Shown here piece by piece: positions 51,886 to 58,585 of a stretch of DNA of 58,585 nucleotides. The DNA comes from Candidatus Gastranaerophilales bacterium. GTDB taxonomy: Bacteria > Cyanobacteriota > Vampirovibrionia > Gastranaerophilales > Gastranaerophilaceae. The stretch spans positions 1 to 58,585 of the forward strand of contig JAFQHZ010000016.1 in assembly GCA_017415185.1 (NCBI GenBank). Reading direction: 5' to 3'. Position numbers and translations under genes: made by a program. Positions within the stretch are counted from its first letter, which is position 1. Each line of letters starts with the position of its first letter. The notes beneath the pieces are model-generated. The model saw only the letters and a program-made list of their open reading frames with translations, made no database searches and was not told the DNA's origin.

Positions 51886-52692
51886 TTATGCACATAGATA
51901 ATTAATATATCTTGTATCAAAGCTTCCTTTTGTACCCATATCGTATAAAACTGTTTTGGCACAAATATCACTTAAAGCTTTTTTATATGGTCTATCTTCT
52001 TTTAATGCACAATAAACGTCTGAGATTGTGAGCGCTTGGTTTTCATGATTTCTTTTCACATTTTTATTGTAATCATGATGCTCATAAGCTAGTTGCGCAA
52101 CTTTTTCATTTAAATCAGTTGTTTTTAAAATTTCATAGCTTAATTGGTTATGAAGTTCAATTGTTTCACGTTCTCGTGCAGACAATTTTCCTCTTTTGTT
52201 TAAAATTTCGCTAGGAATAAAGCCTTTTCCAATGTCATGCAATAATGCTGCTTGAGTTAAATATAAATACGACATTTCGCTTTCTTTATGTCCCATTTTT
52301 GTATAAACTCTTTGAGCTGTTTTTGCAGTTGGAATTAAGTGCGACATAATGATTGAATTAACGTTTTCGTAATTAAATTCAGCTTTTAGTCCGTTTTCTT
52401 TTAAAATTCTTGCAATGTTTGGGTTTTTTGCCAAAGCGTTGTTGATTGTCTCTTCGTTTACATATTTTCTTATGAAACGAACAGGTTGAGTTAGTGCAAG
52501 ATTGCTTTCGCTGATATTAACATCGGTAACATATTTTTTGTCGGGTGCTTGAACGAAAGTGTCTTGCGCTAAATTATATTTGCTTAACGCTTGAGAATTA
52601 AACCCTTTTCCTAAAAACGGAGTTGAACTTCCTTTTTTTGAAACCGTATTGTTATTTTGTAGTACACCACTAAGGCGTTCTAAAAATCCCAT
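51886..52692 (-). CDS. HD-domain protein related to HD-GYP phosphodiesterases but without the GYP loop
   Basis: Residues ~140-265: YLTQAALLHDIGKGFIPSEI (HD pair), NKRGKLSARERETIELH, LAYEHHDYNKN where HD-GYP enzymes have HHExxDGxGYP, and ISDVYCALKEDRPYKKALS typical of that group. The loss of GYP makes c-di-GMP hydrolysis uncertain. The N-terminus carries SSTPFLGKGFNSQ, similar to the window's 'SF(x)G' motifs. Start is ATG 52692, with GTGGGTG upstream. 268 aa; no membrane or receiver domain. Confidence 0.75.
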   Translation of the reverse strand: MGFLERLSGVLQNNNTVSKKGSSTPFLGKGFNSQALSKYNLAQDTFVQAPDKKYVTDVNISESNLALTQPVRFIRKYVNEETINNALAKNPNIARILKENGLKAEFNYENVNSIIMSHLIPTAKTAQRVYTKMGHKESEMSYLYLTQAALLHDIGKGFIPSEILNKRGKLSARERETIELHNQLSYEILKTTDLNEKVAQLAYEHHDYNKNVKRNHENQALTISDVYCALKEDRPYKKALSDICAKTVLYDMGTKGSFDTRYINYLCA

Positions 52693-52796
52693 ATTCACCC
52701 ACTAAATACTTAACACACTTTTCTTATGTTTATAAAAAGTTTTTTTCTTTTAATGTATTGCGTGTTTTTATATACGATTTTAATAATTGTTTACAA

Positions 52797-54149
52797 TTAT
52801 TTCTTTTCTTCTTGAATGCCAATAAATCCGTCTTTTCCGGTAATTTTCTTTGTGATGAAATATGCAACTTTTGGAATCAATATTCCAAGTCCAAGGAAGC
52901 TTGCAATTGTGCCTATGCCAAAGAAAACACTGTTTTTAATATTGGTTTTTTTGGCTATTTTTGCAACTTGTTCAAAGTTAATATTTTCTCCATCAAATAT
53001 TTCTTTGAAACTGCCTAAATGTTCCAAAAAGCCTCTAACGGACTTATCTATGTTTTTAAGTTCTTCGTCTTTTACGAAACGATTAATTTTTCCATATTTT
53101 TTATGTGTTGCTTGTTTGTATATTTCATCAGCAACTTCGCTTCCAAACAATTCTCTTAAATCAAACTTTTGCGATTTGTCTTTTGCAATATTAATTGCGT
53201 TTTTTAGTGTGTCATTGTCCTGTTTTGTTAAATATTCAGATACAATTGCATTAACGTCAGGAGTTCCAACATGTTTTCTTAATTGATTTTCAACCACGCC
53301 AGTACAAAAATTATAGAAAAATATTGCTGCTGTATCCATAATTCCAATTTCTAATGCTTCATATTTGTTTCTTGCAGTTGCACATCTTCCTATTATCATT
53401 GGAACATCTGTTGAAATCAGTCTAACTGTGTTGTTTGAATTTAGTCCATAAGTAAATGCGTCGGCTATATCTTGAATATTGTTTATTCCATGATTTCCTT
53501 TGAATGATATATTTTTATTTTTTTTGGTTTGGTTTTTGAATTCTTCAAGACTTATATGTTTTTGTGTTGAAAGTTGCGATTTTATGCTTTCTTCTTTTTT
53601 AAGTTTTTTTGCTGTAATTGCTTGATTTAATTTTGGTAGCGCTACGCCCATTAAAAAACAATTTATAAGCCAAGCACTGATTGAAATTGCTTGTTTTGCT
53701 CCTTTGATGTTTTTGATTGTTTTTTCAACATCTTTAATTTTAAATTTGTTAGCATATTTTTCAAGTTCACTAACGTCTAAATTTTTTGGATTTAAGCCTG
53801 TTGCAAGATATTCAACAGAATCTCTTATTGCGTCTCTTCCATCTTTTGCTTTTGAATAATCTATATTCATGGGTAATTTCAAAAGCTTTTCACAACCCAA
53901 ATTACCTAAAAAATTGAAAAATGGTATGCCAAAAAGCCAAACAGCAGCAGACATCACTTCTTTTCTTAGTTTTTCGGCTCCTTCAATTACTCCGCCTCTT
54001 TTGTAACCGCTATAAGCACGACCCAAATCGGCAGGCACTTCGATTAATAAAGTTCCTGTTTGTGCATTTGGATTTTTAAGATGGTTTAATCCTTTTGCTA
54101 GATTTGAATATTGTATTGGGCTGTTTATAGACAAAATTTTACCTTGCAT
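52797..54149 (-). CDS. Orphan membrane-associated protein (about 450 aa)
   Basis: Three hydrophobic segments are visible: ~75-95 (AVWLFGIPFFNFLGNLG), ~165-185 (AWLINCFLMGVALPKL) and ~410-435 (TIASFLGLGILIPKVAYFI). Between them lie Lys-rich helices and KNISFKGNHGINN, an 'ISFKG' motif as in other proteins here. Start ATG 54149 or, less likely, 54176; neither has an SD. It follows the plsC pair and could be co-transcribed, although a TTGACA lies right after the plsC stop. Family not recognised; probably lineage-specific. Confidence 0.6.
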   Translation of the reverse strand: MQGKILSINSPIQYSNLAKGLNHLKNPNAQTGTLLIEVPADLGRAYSGYKRGGVIEGAEKLRKEVMSAAVWLFGIPFFNFLGNLGCEKLLKLPMNIDYSKAKDGRDAIRDSVEYLATGLNPKNLDVSELEKYANKFKIKDVEKTIKNIKGAKQAISISAWLINCFLMGVALPKLNQAITAKKLKKEESIKSQLSTQKHISLEEFKNQTKKNKNISFKGNHGINNIQDIADAFTYGLNSNNTVRLISTDVPMIIGRCATARNKYEALEIGIMDTAAIFFYNFCTGVVENQLRKHVGTPDVNAIVSEYLTKQDNDTLKNAINIAKDKSQKFDLRELFGSEVADEIYKQATHKKYGKINRFVKDEELKNIDKSVRGFLEHLGSFKEIFDGENINFEQVAKIAKKTNIKNSVFFGIGTIASFLGLGILIPKVAYFITKKITGKDGFIGIQEEKK

Positions 54150-54196
54150 GCAATAAAGTACTTTTATACAAAACATGTCAAGATAAAAAATTGCTT

Positions 54197-54871
54197 TTAA
54201 TTTTCTTGTGCGTTTTTATAATTTGCCATCGTTGCAACTTGTTCGCACCAAAGTTTTAAAATTTCTTCTTCTGGAAGTTCGTATGAAATTGGTTTACCGA
54301 TTTTAATTGAAACATCTTTTTTCTTGAAAGGCTTCCAATTGTATTCTTCAAAGCCTGTTATTCCCATTGGAACGATATCAACTTTGTTTGTTTTTGCAAA
54401 ATATATGAATCCGCCATTGATATTTTCAATGGTGCGATTTTTTCTTATTCCTCCTTGTGGAAAAATGCAAAGGTCATATTTTGCTTTGAAAACCTCTTTT
54501 ACTGATTTAATTGTTGAAAGACCAACTTTTTCTCGATTTAGAGCAAAAGCGCCAAGTCTATAAATATTTTTTGCAACATACCTTTGCGCAAATGTTTCGG
54601 TTTTGAATAACTCTTGTTTTGCAATATAAGCTAGTTTTCTTCCATACGCCATATTTACAAAGAAAACGTCAAGATAGGAAATATGGTTTGGCGCAAGAAT
54701 ATAGTTTTTGCCTTTTTCGGGTTTGAATTCGTTTTCGATTTTAATATTGTAAAAAGGAAATTCGATAAAAGGTTTTAATAAAATAAAAATTGTATAGTAT
54801 TGATATAATCTGGTTAAAAAATTGAAATCCTCTGCTTTTTTTTGGTAAAAATTAATATTTTTCAGATTCAT
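54197..54871 (-). CDS. plsC: 1-acyl-sn-glycerol-3-phosphate acyltransferase (PlsC family)
   Basis: A lysophosphatidate acyltransferase domain with the HX4D motif in APNHISYLDVFF (~62), IFPQGGIRKNRT (block III, ~135) and VDIVPMGITG (~163). An N-terminal hydrophobic segment anchors it to the inner membrane. 224 aa. It starts within the end of the upstream paralogue (20-nt overlap), a tandem duplication that has diverged strongly. Confidence 0.88.
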   Translation of the reverse strand: MNLKNINFYQKKAEDFNFLTRLYQYYTIFILLKPFIEFPFYNIKIENEFKPEKGKNYILAPNHISYLDVFFVNMAYGRKLAYIAKQELFKTETFAQRYVAKNIYRLGAFALNREKVGLSTIKSVKEVFKAKYDLCIFPQGGIRKNRTIENINGGFIYFAKTNKVDIVPMGITGFEEYNWKPFKKKDVSIKIGKPISYELPEEEILKLWCEQVATMANYKNAQEN

Positions 54872-55502
54872 TTTTCTTTCCTTCTATTAATTCCATGACT
54901 TTTTTGCTCCAGAGAGATATCATTTCTTCAACATTTTGAGTATATTTTATTGGCTCTCCGATTTTGATTGTTATATTGCTTCTGAAAAGTTTTCTTTTTT
55001 CTTTGGAAGCCCCGCTAATTCCAACAGGAATAATGTCGCATTTTAATGTTTTTGCAAAACTTGCAAAACCTTTATTAATATTGTCCATGTTGTCGTCTCT
55101 TTCCCTTGTTCCTTGAGGAAAGATTCCCAACAACCAATTTGTTTGCTTGATTGAATGAGCTGTTTTAATCGTTGAAGGAGACAGTTTTTGTCTATTAACC
55201 GCAAAAGCGCCTAATAAATCAAGAAATAAGCGCATGATTTTCTTTTCAAACAGTTCAACTTTTGCCATAAAAGCAACTGGTCGATTAACTGCGCAAGCGA
55301 CTAAAAATGGGTCAATTGCGCTTACATGGTTAGAGGCAACTATGCAAAAACCTTTTTTTGGAATATTGCATCTTCCTTCAATTTTTAACCCAAAAGCAAT
55401 TTTATAATATAGCCCATACACCATATTACAAGTTAGCCATTGGAAAAAAGTTCTGAATAGGTTGTATTCTTTTGCGTTTCTTTTTTGATAATCTCGTGTC
55501 AT
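54852..55502 (-). CDS. plsC: 1-acyl-sn-glycerol-3-phosphate acyltransferase (PlsC family)
   Basis: ASNHVSAIDPFLVACA gives the HX4D catalytic pair (~58), LGIFPQGTRERDDN is block III (~130), and CDIIPVGISG block IV. The length of 216 aa is standard. It phosphatidylates lysophosphatidate during phospholipid synthesis. First gene of the pair; both are retained and intact, so they may differ in acyl or head-group preference. Confidence 0.92.
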   Translation of the reverse strand: MTRDYQKRNAKEYNLFRTFFQWLTCNMVYGLYYKIAFGLKIEGRCNIPKKGFCIVASNHVSAIDPFLVACAVNRPVAFMAKVELFEKKIMRLFLDLLGAFAVNRQKLSPSTIKTAHSIKQTNWLLGIFPQGTRERDDNMDNINKGFASFAKTLKCDIIPVGISGASKEKRKLFRSNITIKIGEPIKYTQNVEEMISLWSKKVMELIEGKKNESEKY

Positions 55503-55554
55503 TTTTTACCTTAATTTAATATTATGTTAAAATTATATCAGATTATTTAACTTG

Positions 55555-55563
55555 TGATATAAT
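55555..55563 (+). promoter_or_regulatory. Promoter of the OmpH-like gene (extended -10)
   Basis: TGATATAAT lies 23 nt before the ATG; no clear -35. The SD AAAAGGAG follows. Confidence 0.6.
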
Positions 55564-55585
55564 TTGTTACAAAAAGGAGAATAAC

Positions 55586-56032
55586 ATGAAAAAGTTTTTA
55601 TTAGCTGGCGCTACTTTGTTGATGATGTTTGGCTGTGCAAACGCTGAAGTAATTGGAATTGTTGATTTTGATAAAATTGTTGATAACTATACAAAAGTTA
55701 AAGTTGTTTCAAATGAAATCTCTGATAAATATGCTGAAATTCAAAGATACACTCTTGACAAAGAAAGAGAATATAAAAAACTTTCTACTCCATTAGAAAG
55801 AAAAAATTTCGAAGAAGCAACTGCTCGTGAATTATCAAAAAAACAAGAAGCTTATTTAAAATTAAAAGAAAAGAAAGAAGCAGAAATTGATTTAGCTATT
55901 AAAAATGCAATTAAACAAGTTGCAATTAATTCAAAAGTTACAACTGTTGTTGAAAAATCTGTTGTATTTTTTGGCGGTGTAGATTTAACAGACAAAGTTG
56001 TTAAACAATTAAATAATCCTGCTTCAAAATAA
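55586..56032 (+). CDS. OmpH/Skp-family periplasmic chaperone-like protein
   Basis: A signal peptide of ~20 residues (KKFLLAGATLLMMFGCANA; the Cys before Ala-Asn-Ala is not in a clear lipobox) precedes EVIGIVDFDKIVDNY, the typical OmpH start, then a Lys/Glu-rich coiled-coil arm (~45-110) and a C-terminal strand region (KVTTVVEKSVVFFGGVDLT). Skp-like proteins carry unfolded outer-membrane proteins, so its presence argues for a diderm envelope. 148 aa, normal. Confidence 0.88.
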   Translation: MKKFLLAGATLLMMFGCANAEVIGIVDFDKIVDNYTKVKVVSNEISDKYAEIQRYTLDKEREYKKLSTPLERKNFEEATARELSKKQEAYLKLKEKKEAEIDLAIKNAIKQVAINSKVTTVVEKSVVFFGGVDLTDKVVKQLNNPASK

Positions 56033-56047
56033 ATTTAAAAAAAGTGC

Positions 56048-56076
56048 TTTACATAATATTTTTTTTAATATATTAT
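56048..56076 (+). promoter_or_regulatory. tRNA-Ser promoter
   Basis: TTTACA (56048-56053), a 17-bp spacer and TATTAT (56071-56076). Confidence 0.65.
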
Positions 56077-56092
56077 ACTAAAGTAACTTTTC

Positions 56093-56182
56093 GGAGGATT
56101 GCCGGAGTGGTTGATCGGAGCGGTCTTGAAAACCGTCGGGCATGCGAGTGTCCCCTGGGTTCGAATCCCAGATCCTCCTCCA
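56093..56182 (+). tRNA. tRNA-Ser (anticodon TGA)
   Basis: A class II tRNA with a long variable arm. Acceptor GGAGGAT/ATCCTCC; the anticodon arm GCGGTCTTGAAAACCGTC gives TGA; variable stem GGGCATGCGAGTGTCCC; T arm CTGGGTTCGAATCCCAG. CCA is encoded at 56180-56182. The discriminator base is T rather than the common G. Confidence 0.95.
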
Positions 56183-56186
56183 TTTA

Positions 56187-56213
56187 AAAAACGACTCAAT
56201 GAGTCGTTTTTTT
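56187..56213. terminator. Bidirectional terminator after tRNA-Ser
   Basis: AACGACTCA-A-TGAGTCGTT flanked by A and T runs. It also serves the convergent minus-strand gene ending at 56215. Confidence 0.88.
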
Positions 56214-56214
56214 G

Positions 56215-57711
56215 TTATCTAGTCCCTGTTATTTTTTCAAATCCAACATCTCTAACCATTTTATCTAGTGTTTTGTCGTAAACAAACCACTCCCTTGTTG
56301 CTGTATCCATTATATGTTTACCATATTGATGATTTTTGTCTAGTTGCATTGCAATGATTGCATTTGGATAGATTCTTGAGCGAGTTGCATAAATTGGATA
56401 ATTTCTTGTGCTATTTGGATTTGCGGGATTAAAATTAAGCCAAATATCATCATAAGGCGTCATATCTTTTGCAAGATATTGATTTTTGCCTCTATTTCCT
56501 TCATAAAGTCCAAATCTATATAGTTTATTTGGTCCTTTGTCTGCACTCCATTTAATGTTATCTGATAACATGTTATATATTTCACTTCGAATTTCATATT
56601 CGTCCATGTTCAAAAACAAATCGCTATATTTTCCAGAGCAGAATTCATATCTGTAAAATATTCTTCCGCTGTTTCCCATCATTCTATCGCCTTGAATTGC
56701 TGTATTTGGTTTTGTTAAGCCATTTTGTCTAATAATATAATCAATTGCTTTTGCAATTCTTTCCATTTCTTCATTTGAGGATGGATAAATTGTGATTGTT
56801 TTGCCTGCTTGATCGCCTTTCATTTGCTCATGGATTGAGTTTTTTGAACCGAGGCATTTATGCTTAACATTGCTTTCTCTTAGAAATGGCAATATAACAT
56901 TAGCAATGTCTTGATATTCTTTAACGTTTTGTGCGCAAATATGCATTTTCCAAGGACCTTGGATATCTTTTCCTCTTGAATCAAATTGGCACCATTCTCC
57001 AGTGACGATATAGCCATATTTTTGCAATTTTTGTGCAAAGTTTGTTTCTGTTGTATAAAATTTTATTTTAGGCAATTGAAATTTATCCAGAGGATTTGGT
57101 CTTTTTTCATATCTTCCTGTGAAATTAATTTGTGCTTTTTTTGTTTTTTCTTCGGTTTGAGCGATAAAATATGGAATATCTTCTCTTTTTAGTTCGTAAT
57201 CGGTTCCATTTTCATCATTTGGGTTTGAGCCAACAATTTCAAAACCGCATTTGTTTGTATAAAAATCTTGTGCTTCGGGCTGTCCGTCGTTTATGAATAA
57301 ACATTCTCTTTTTGTGTCTATAACTTTTTTTGCAAGCATCGCAAGCATGTTTTGCCCTGCGTATTTATAATTTTTGTCTTTGTGCGATTCTAAATGTTTA
57401 ACTATTATTTCTTCGTGGTTTTCTTGTGTGTCGCAAATGCAAATTGTTTTACCTTTTTGGTTTTCAATTGAATAAATTCTAGCATGCTTATGAAAAGGCC
57501 TGCTTGGGTGTGCCTTATTCCAAGCATTTCCATAAATATTATATCCATATTCCCATTCGCCATTTTGCGCAATAGCCATTATGCTTCTAATATCACTTCT
57601 GTCTTTGCAATCGTATTCATATATTGTTGCTGTTTCTTGTGATTTTTTTTGAGTGTCATAAATTTGACATTTTGCTATGGCGATTTTTGCCTGAAATGAT
57701 ATAGAATTCAT
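56215..57711 (-). CDS. GNAT-like protein fused to a phosphothreonine-lyase/LanKC-lyase-like domain (498 aa)
   Basis: Residues 1-165 are paralogous to the next gene: SISFQAKIAIAKCQIY start, NYKYAGQNMLAMLAKK and FYTNKCGFEIVG, the last two matching GNAT acetyl-CoA and C-terminal motifs. Residues ~250-360 show WKMHICAQNVKEYQDIANVI, GKTITIYPSSNEEMERIAK and GRIFYRYEF, the pattern of the lyase domains of OspF/SpvC effectors and LanKC N-termini (K255/H257, further Lys/Arg). An internal INFTGRYEKRP (~195) repeats the 'SF(x)G' motif. The C-terminal part (~360-498) is unknown. No signal peptide; both domain calls are by eye. Confidence 0.55.
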   Translation of the reverse strand: MNSISFQAKIAIAKCQIYDTQKKSQETATIYEYDCKDRSDIRSIMAIAQNGEWEYGYNIYGNAWNKAHPSRPFHKHARIYSIENQKGKTICICDTQENHEEIIVKHLESHKDKNYKYAGQNMLAMLAKKVIDTKRECLFINDGQPEAQDFYTNKCGFEIVGSNPNDENGTDYELKREDIPYFIAQTEEKTKKAQINFTGRYEKRPNPLDKFQLPKIKFYTTETNFAQKLQKYGYIVTGEWCQFDSRGKDIQGPWKMHICAQNVKEYQDIANVILPFLRESNVKHKCLGSKNSIHEQMKGDQAGKTITIYPSSNEEMERIAKAIDYIIRQNGLTKPNTAIQGDRMMGNSGRIFYRYEFCSGKYSDLFLNMDEYEIRSEIYNMLSDNIKWSADKGPNKLYRFGLYEGNRGKNQYLAKDMTPYDDIWLNFNPANPNSTRNYPIYATRSRIYPNAIIAMQLDKNHQYGKHIMDTATREWFVYDKTLDKMVRDVGFEKITGTR

Positions 57712-57712
57712 A

Positions 57713-58291
57713 CTAGCCTCTTAAATCAATAATATTGCCTTGGGTTTTGTTTTCTGTTTTTGAAATTAAATCTTCCATGCCTTTTGCGTCAAGCTCAAGT
57801 TGCGGAGTTCCGATTATTCTTTTAAAACCGCATTTTTCTTCATAGAATTTCATTGCGCTTTCAACTGGGTCTGAAATTATTAATGATGTTTTACCTTCTT
57901 TTAGCCCTTCTTTTGCTATTGTTGCAAGCAAATTTGAACCAGTATATTTATATTTGTTTCTTTGTTTTGTTTCAAATAGCTGTACGTCTGCGCAATCGTC
58001 ATATTTATCAAATTCAATCATTCCAATTGGAATTTGATCTTCATTTTCAATTGAATAAAATCTTGAATTTGTAAAAATGCCCGGATAATAAAATTTCATT
58101 TCTGCATCTTCTGCAATTTCTCTTTGATATTTCCATTTTCCTGGAGCATTTCTAAAATAATCTACATCAAAGCTGTCTTTGCAGTCATGTTCAAAAACCG
58201 TTGCGCTATCAAATTCTTTTGTTTTTTTATTGTATATTTGGCATGTTGCAACTGGAAGTTTTGCGCCAAAAGAAATATTGTTCATTTTCAT
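57713..58291 (-). CDS. GNAT-like N-acetyltransferase (192 aa)
   Basis: Shares NNISFGAKLPVATCQIY-type start and ATVFEHDCKDSFDVD with the N-terminal module of the adjacent larger gene, one nucleotide downstream; the pair clearly arose by duplication. GNAT features are YKYTGSNLLATIAKEG (~112) and AMKFYEEKCGFKRIIG (~145). Substrate unknown. Start could be ATG 58285 (MNNISF...). No signal peptide. Confidence 0.65.
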   Translation of the reverse strand: MKMNNISFGAKLPVATCQIYNKKTKEFDSATVFEHDCKDSFDVDYFRNAPGKWKYQREIAEDAEMKFYYPGIFTNSRFYSIENEDQIPIGMIEFDKYDDCADVQLFETKQRNKYKYTGSNLLATIAKEGLKEGKTSLIISDPVESAMKFYEEKCGFKRIIGTPQLELDAKGMEDLISKTENKTQGNIIDLRG

Positions 58292-58456
58292 AAATTTCTT
58301 AAACCGATAAAGCCCAATAATTGCGCATTTTTATTAATATATAAACTTTTGTAAATGTTTTAATAATAATGTTGAATTAATTTTTTTATGTAATACGATA
58401 ATTAATGCAAAGAGCAATTCGCTCACTCACCACATTATCAGTTTCAAATAAAACAT

Positions 58457-58585
58457 TTGACAAAAAATATTGACGTGATAGTGTAGTAAATGCGGCTAAA
58501 ATGATTAGTCTGCAAGCAGGAAAGGAAAAAGATTTAGAATACTTTAACCTGCAAACAGAAGTGTAAATCTTGCACATTGAAAACA
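58457..58585 (+). promoter_or_regulatory. Probable rRNA operon promoter and leader (16S expected just beyond window)
   Basis: TTGACA (58457-58462) followed after 16 bp by an extended TGATAGTGT (58476-58484) resembles a strong promoter. The window then ends in GCACATTGAAAACA, like the leader element 10-100 nt before 16S genes in many low-GC bacteria. A possible pre-16S processing-stem half is GCAGGAAAGGAAAA. No frame here is coding. The 16S itself is not in the window, so this is an inference. Confidence 0.45.

Noticed and set aside
52816-53286. A 156-codon open frame on the plus strand with several hydrophobic stretches
   Set aside because: It lies entirely opposite the orphan membrane-protein gene, has no SD, and its hydrophobicity mirrors the Lys/Glu-rich and hydrophobic codons of the real gene.
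58386-58577. A 63-codon minus-strand open frame at the window end
   Set aside because: It overlaps sequence that looks like an rRNA promoter/leader, has no SD and no gene-like composition.
1-58585. CRISPR arrays
   Set aside because: No regularly spaced direct repeats of 25-40 bp were seen, and no cas-like protein is encoded.

Overview
The window is 58.6 kb of AT-rich bacterial DNA. The best guess is a gut, non-photosynthetic cyanobacterial relative (Melainabacteria/Vampirovibrionia, probably Gastranaerophilales). Support comes from an LdpA-type iron-sulfur protein (otherwise known from the cyanobacterial clock field), an OmpH/Skp-like periplasmic chaperone (so a Gram-negative envelope), low GC with T/A-ending codons, and many lineage-specific proteins carrying a short 'ISF(x)G/A' motif. 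The assignment is an inference; no rRNA gene lies inside the window, although a likely rRNA leader closes it.

Layout. 1-880: the 3' end of a pilin-like gene, a possible small RNA and a small orphan gene. 1.1-3.1 kb (-): rpsA and ispH. 3.1-6.2 kb (+): a class II aldolase, an unusual ThiC-like protein without the C-terminal radical-SAM cysteines, a small leaderless gene and a uridine-kinase-like protein, then tRNA-Gln. 6.4-10.8 kb: orphan proteins, a lipase-like protein and CorA. 10.9-13.5 kb (+): a stand-alone ClpX-type zinc finger, a large orphan, ruvX and a DUF1292 protein. 13.5-27.4 kb: metabolic and accessory genes, including a BcrAD/HgdC-related protein, a double M16 peptidase, a ferritin-like protein, ddh, a NadA-zinc-ribbon fusion, gdhA, a trpR-trpB pair with a visible operator, ldpA and a HAD phosphatase.

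27.4-37.3 kb is a surface-polysaccharide locus. One long minus-strand operon runs from a LicD protein through several glycosyltransferases to rfbC-B-D-A (dTDP-rhamnose synthesis), with a divergent TagB/F-like transferase. One GT2 gene is split exactly at an A AAA AAC slippery heptamer. tRNA-His follows.

37.8-51.9 kb is a compact podovirus-like block of about 14 kb: terminase small and large subunits, portal, scaffold, capsid, cement, T7 gp11/gp12/gp13/gp14-like genes, tail fibre, and lysis genes. All frames are intact, but no integrase, repressor or replication gene is visible. A secreted-protein gene with its own promoter sits on the opposite strand inside it. The block is preceded by a GC-rich, hairpin-rich segment.

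51.9-58.3 kb holds an HD-domain protein, a membrane protein, two PlsC acyltransferases, an OmpH-like protein, tRNA-Ser and two paralogous GNAT-like genes. One of these two carries a domain resembling phosphothreonine lyases and LanKC lyase domains. The final 0.2 kb looks like the promoter and leader of an rRNA operon that begins just outside the window.
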